Assembly (NCBI GenBank): GCA_947374445.1
Contig: CANCBY010000095.1
Span: 1-8,676 of the forward strand
Origin: Pseudobdellovibrionaceae bacterium
GTDB taxonomy: Bacteria > Bdellovibrionota > Bdellovibrionia > Bdellovibrionales > Bdellovibrionaceae
DNA: 8,676 nucleotides
Reading direction: 5' to 3'
The position numbers and the translations under genes were made by a program. Under the pieces are notes generated by a model, which did not search any database, had not been told where the DNA came from, and worked only from the letters and a program-made list of their open reading frames with translations. This document shows positions 6,533 to 8,676 of this stretch, piece by piece; the first letter of the stretch is position 1, and each line of letters starts with the position of its first letter.

Positions 6533-8014
6533 ATGAGCGTTGATACAAGTTCCGAAAATCCACTGCGCGCTGAAAAGCGCCGCAAACTTCACGAGCTTAA
6601 AAAGGCGGGGATCAATCCTTACCCGTACTCTTTTGATCGCAACGCTCATACCAACGAGATCGTTCAGCGCCACTCGAATTTGGTCGCTGGCGAAAAGCTC
6701 ACTGAGACTCATTATAAAATTGCAGGTCGATTGATGACCAAGCGAGATATGGGTAAAGCGAGTTTTTTCAATGTGCAAGATCAGTCGGGGAGCCTTCAAG
6801 TTTATGTGAAGGTTGAAGAGCTGTCTGAAGTTGATCGCAAGTCTTTTGATCTGATTGATCTGGGAGATATCGTCGGTCTTGAGGGTTATGCTTTCAAAAC
6901 TCAAAAAGGTGAACTTTCTCTTCATTGCAAGTCGTTTAAGATTTTGACTAAGACTCTTGAGCCACTTCCTGAAAAGTTTCATGGAGTGACGGATGTTGAA
7001 ATCAAATATCGTCATCGACATTTGGATCTGATCTCAGATCCCGAGTCGCGACGAGTGTTTGAGCTTCGCTCAAAAATCATTCGCTTTATCAGAAACTTTT
7101 TGGACTCTCGTGGTTTTCTCGAAGTTGAGACGCCAATTTTGCAACCCATTTACGGCGGAGCTGCGGCTCATCCATTTACAACCCATCATCGCGCTTTAGA
7201 TATGAAGCTTTTTATGCGGATTTCGCCAGAGCTTTACCTCAAGCGATTGATCGTTGGCGGTTTTGAAAAAGTTTATGATCTAGGACATATGTTCCGGAAT
7301 GAAGGCATTGATCGCACTCATAATCCTGAGTTTGCTATGATCGAATGGTACGAGGCTTACACTGATTATAACTACCAGATGACTCAGTTTGAAAAGCTGG
7401 TGTCAGATCTTGCAAAAGAAATCACGGGCTCTCACAAGGTGCAGTTTCAAGGCAAAGAGATTGATTTCACTCCTCCTTGGCGCCGTCTCACAGTTTTTGA
7501 TGGCATCAAAGAATACTCCGGCATCAATCCAGAGACTGTGACGGACGAGTCGCTGTTTGAAGAAATCAAAAAGCGCGGATCGAAATCGATGAAGCCTGGC
7601 TCTCGCGGAAAAATGTTGATGGAGCTTTTTGAGCTTACGGCCGAAGAACATTTGTGGCAGCCCACCTTTGTGATGGATCATCCGGTTGAGATTTCTCCTT
7701 TGACTAAAATTCACCGCAAAGACTCTCGTTTGGTTGAGCGCTTTGAGCCTTTTGCAGCTTGCATGGAAATTGGCAATTCTTACTCAGAGTTAAACGATCC
7801 TGAAGAGCAACTGGCAAGGCTTAAAGAGCAAGATGCTCAACGCACCACTGACGAAGAGGCTCATCCGATGGATGCTGACTTTATGCATGCGATCGATACG
7901 GGTATGCCGCCAACAGGTGGTGTGGGCCTTGGTATTGAGAGGATTGTGATGATTCTCACCGATCGTCCTAGTATTCGCGATATTATTTTCTTTCCAACGA
8001 TGAGAATCACATAA
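6533..8014 (+). CDS. lysS: Lysyl-tRNA synthetase, class II
   Basis: This enzyme charges tRNA-Lys with lysine in the cytosol. It has 493 residues, the usual length for bacterial LysS. An N-terminal OB-fold anticodon-binding domain covers about 60-140 (IAGRLMTKRDMGKASFFNVQDQSGSLQVYV). The catalytic domain follows, with motif 1 around 180-205 (FLDSRGFLEVETPIL), motif 2 FRNEGIDRTHNPEF (254-267, with R255 and E257) and motif 3 GVGLGIERIVMIL (463-475, with R470), then SIRDIIFFPTMR near the end. AAGAAGG lies 6 nt before the ATG at 6533. It starts 25 nt after fbaB and its stop overlaps the next ATG by one base, so it is probably co-transcribed with both. All key class II motifs are intact and I see nothing odd in it. 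Confidence 0.97.
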   Translation: MSVDTSSENPLRAEKRRKLHELKKAGINPYPYSFDRNAHTNEIVQRHSNLVAGEKLTETHYKIAGRLMTKRDMGKASFFNVQDQSGSLQVYVKVEELSEVDRKSFDLIDLGDIVGLEGYAFKTQKGELSLHCKSFKILTKTLEPLPEKFHGVTDVEIKYRHRHLDLISDPESRRVFELRSKIIRFIRNFLDSRGFLEVETPILQPIYGGAAAHPFTTHHRALDMKLFMRISPELYLKRLIVGGFEKVYDLGHMFRNEGIDRTHNPEFAMIEWYEAYTDYNYQMTQFEKLVSDLAKEITGSHKVQFQGKEIDFTPPWRRLTVFDGIKEYSGINPETVTDESLFEEIKKRGSKSMKPGSRGKMLMELFELTAEEHLWQPTFVMDHPVEISPLTKIHRKDSRLVERFEPFAACMEIGNSYSELNDPEEQLARLKEQDAQRTTDEEAHPMDADFMHAIDTGMPPTGGVGLGIERIVMILTDRPSIRDIIFFPTMRIT

Positions 8015-8676
8015 TGAAACGCGGGCAAATCACTCAGATTGCATTTTTTGTTTTTGCAGTTGCGGTCTTAGGTTTTATGTCCGCTTGTCAGACAAAGCCG
8101 ACTCAAATTTTTCAATCGGTTGAACCAAAACTGAAAGACCCAAAGGCGCCAATCAAGCTCTCTGAGCTATCAAAAGACACGGTCGTGATTGATGCGCGGC
8201 CTGCTTTTGATTTTGCAATCTCGCACATCAACGGCTCGGTCAATGTTCGTTGGGATGAGTTCACCCAGCAAGAAGAAGCTTTTCGTGGTCTCTTCGAAGA
8301 AGATCTTTACTTTCACGCGCGCCGTTTGGCCCGCTTGGGTATTGGCCTTGAAACACCAGTAATTGTTGTAGGGCGTGGTCCCCAAGGCGCTGGCGAAGAA
8401 GGGCGAGTGGCTTGGACTTTGATGTATTTGGGACTTAAAAATGTGAGGTTCATGCACATTGATTCGTTGGATCGTCCGAATACTCGCGAAGAGGCTCCAC
8501 CTCATGAGGCTCATGCGATCTGGAAGCCAGAGTTTGTTGAGTCCTTGATAGTTGAGCGGTCTGAAGTTTTAAAAAAATCGATGAGTGCTCAGCTGTCTGA
8601 GCCAGGTGTGGTATTGATTGATGTGCGTCCATCCTCTGAGTACTTAGGAAAAGTTTCTTCGGTTTTGGGATTGGCT
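8014..8676 (+). CDS. Tandem-rhodanese-domain lipoprotein, 3' end missing
   Basis: The frame opens at ATG 8014 (TAATG overlap with the lysS stop) and stays open for 221 codons to the window edge. A lipoprotein signal is clear: K2 R3, a hydrophobic stretch over about 8-21, then FMSAC with C25 as the lipidated cysteine; Q26 at +2 would suit the outer membrane by the E. coli rule. A first rhodanese-like domain covers about 48-150 (VVIDARPAFDFAISHINGSVNV, then VIVVGRGPQGAGEEGRVAWTLMYLG). The active-site loop has no cysteine. A second domain begins at about 198 (GVVLIDVRPSSEYLGKV) and is cut by the edge. C25 is the only cysteine in view. Two-domain sulfurtransferases usually have an inactive first domain and the catalytic cysteine in the second, so activity cannot be judged here. 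Acting in the cell envelope is inferred from the lipobox. Confidence 0.82.
   Translation, partial: MKRGQITQIAFFVFAVAVLGFMSACQTKPTQIFQSVEPKLKDPKAPIKLSELSKDTVVIDARPAFDFAISHINGSVNVRWDEFTQQEEAFRGLFEEDLYFHARRLARLGIGLETPVIVVGRGPQGAGEEGRVAWTLMYLGLKNVRFMHIDSLDRPNTREEAPPHEAHAIWKPEFVESLIVERSEVLKKSMSAQLSEPGVVLIDVRPSSEYLGKVSSVLGLA

Noticed and set aside
6416..7021. 201-codon open frame on the minus strand
   Set aside because: It lies opposite the end of fbaB and the start of lysS, both firmly identified, and its translation has no recognisable domain; it is a shadow of codon use in those genes.
1..8676. CRISPR arrays, tRNA or rRNA genes, IS elements
   Set aside because: No regularly spaced repeats, cloverleaf-like sequence, transposase or terminal inverted repeats were seen; nearly all sequence is taken up by recognisable genes.

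Overview
The window looks like ordinary chromosome from a Gram-negative bacterium with mid-range base composition. The gene set fits a proteobacterium-like organism: an Nfu_N-type NfuA, a class II LysS, a DhnA-type aldolase and a Sec lipoprotein. The general style resembles Bdellovibrio and relatives, but no rRNA or unique marker confirms that, so the taxon is a low-confidence guess. I see no CRISPR array, insertion sequence, tRNA or rRNA.

Left block (1 to about 3500, plus strand). A tightly packed run reads: the 3' part of a URC4/Urg3 (DUF1688) protein, uracil phosphoribosyltransferase (upp), a uridine kinase (udk), a GNAT acetyltransferase, and a PaiB-like FMN-binding protein. URC4 and UPRT belong to the URC pathway of uracil breakdown, described in the yeast Lachancea kluyveri, which runs through UMP. 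A uridine kinase here would give uridine a second route into the same UMP pool, so the block reads as a pyrimidine salvage/catabolism operon. The missing partner, the GTP-cyclohydrolase-II-like URC1, would be expected to the left of the window. The paiB gene carries an in-frame TAA in the middle of an otherwise intact reading frame. The run ends at a perfect 8-bp hairpin.

Middle block (3512 to 5360, minus strand). In transcription order it holds nfuA (iron-sulfur carrier), an AT-rich EamA/DMT transporter 13 nt behind it, and a small secreted protein of unknown function that ends tail-to-tail with paiB.

Right block (about 5468 to 8676, plus strand). A recognisable sigma70-type promoter precedes a class I fructose-bisphosphate aldolase (fbaB/DhnA type). 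lysS follows after 25 nt, and then a tandem-rhodanese lipoprotein whose ATG overlaps the lysS stop. The lipoprotein runs off the right edge. The intergenic space between nfuA and fbaB (5361-5583) is the divergent promoter region.

No wholly new system is evident. The points most worth following are the URC-udk operon, the variant PRPP loop of the UPRT, the interrupted paiB, and the cysteine-poor rhodanese lipoprotein coupled to lysS.
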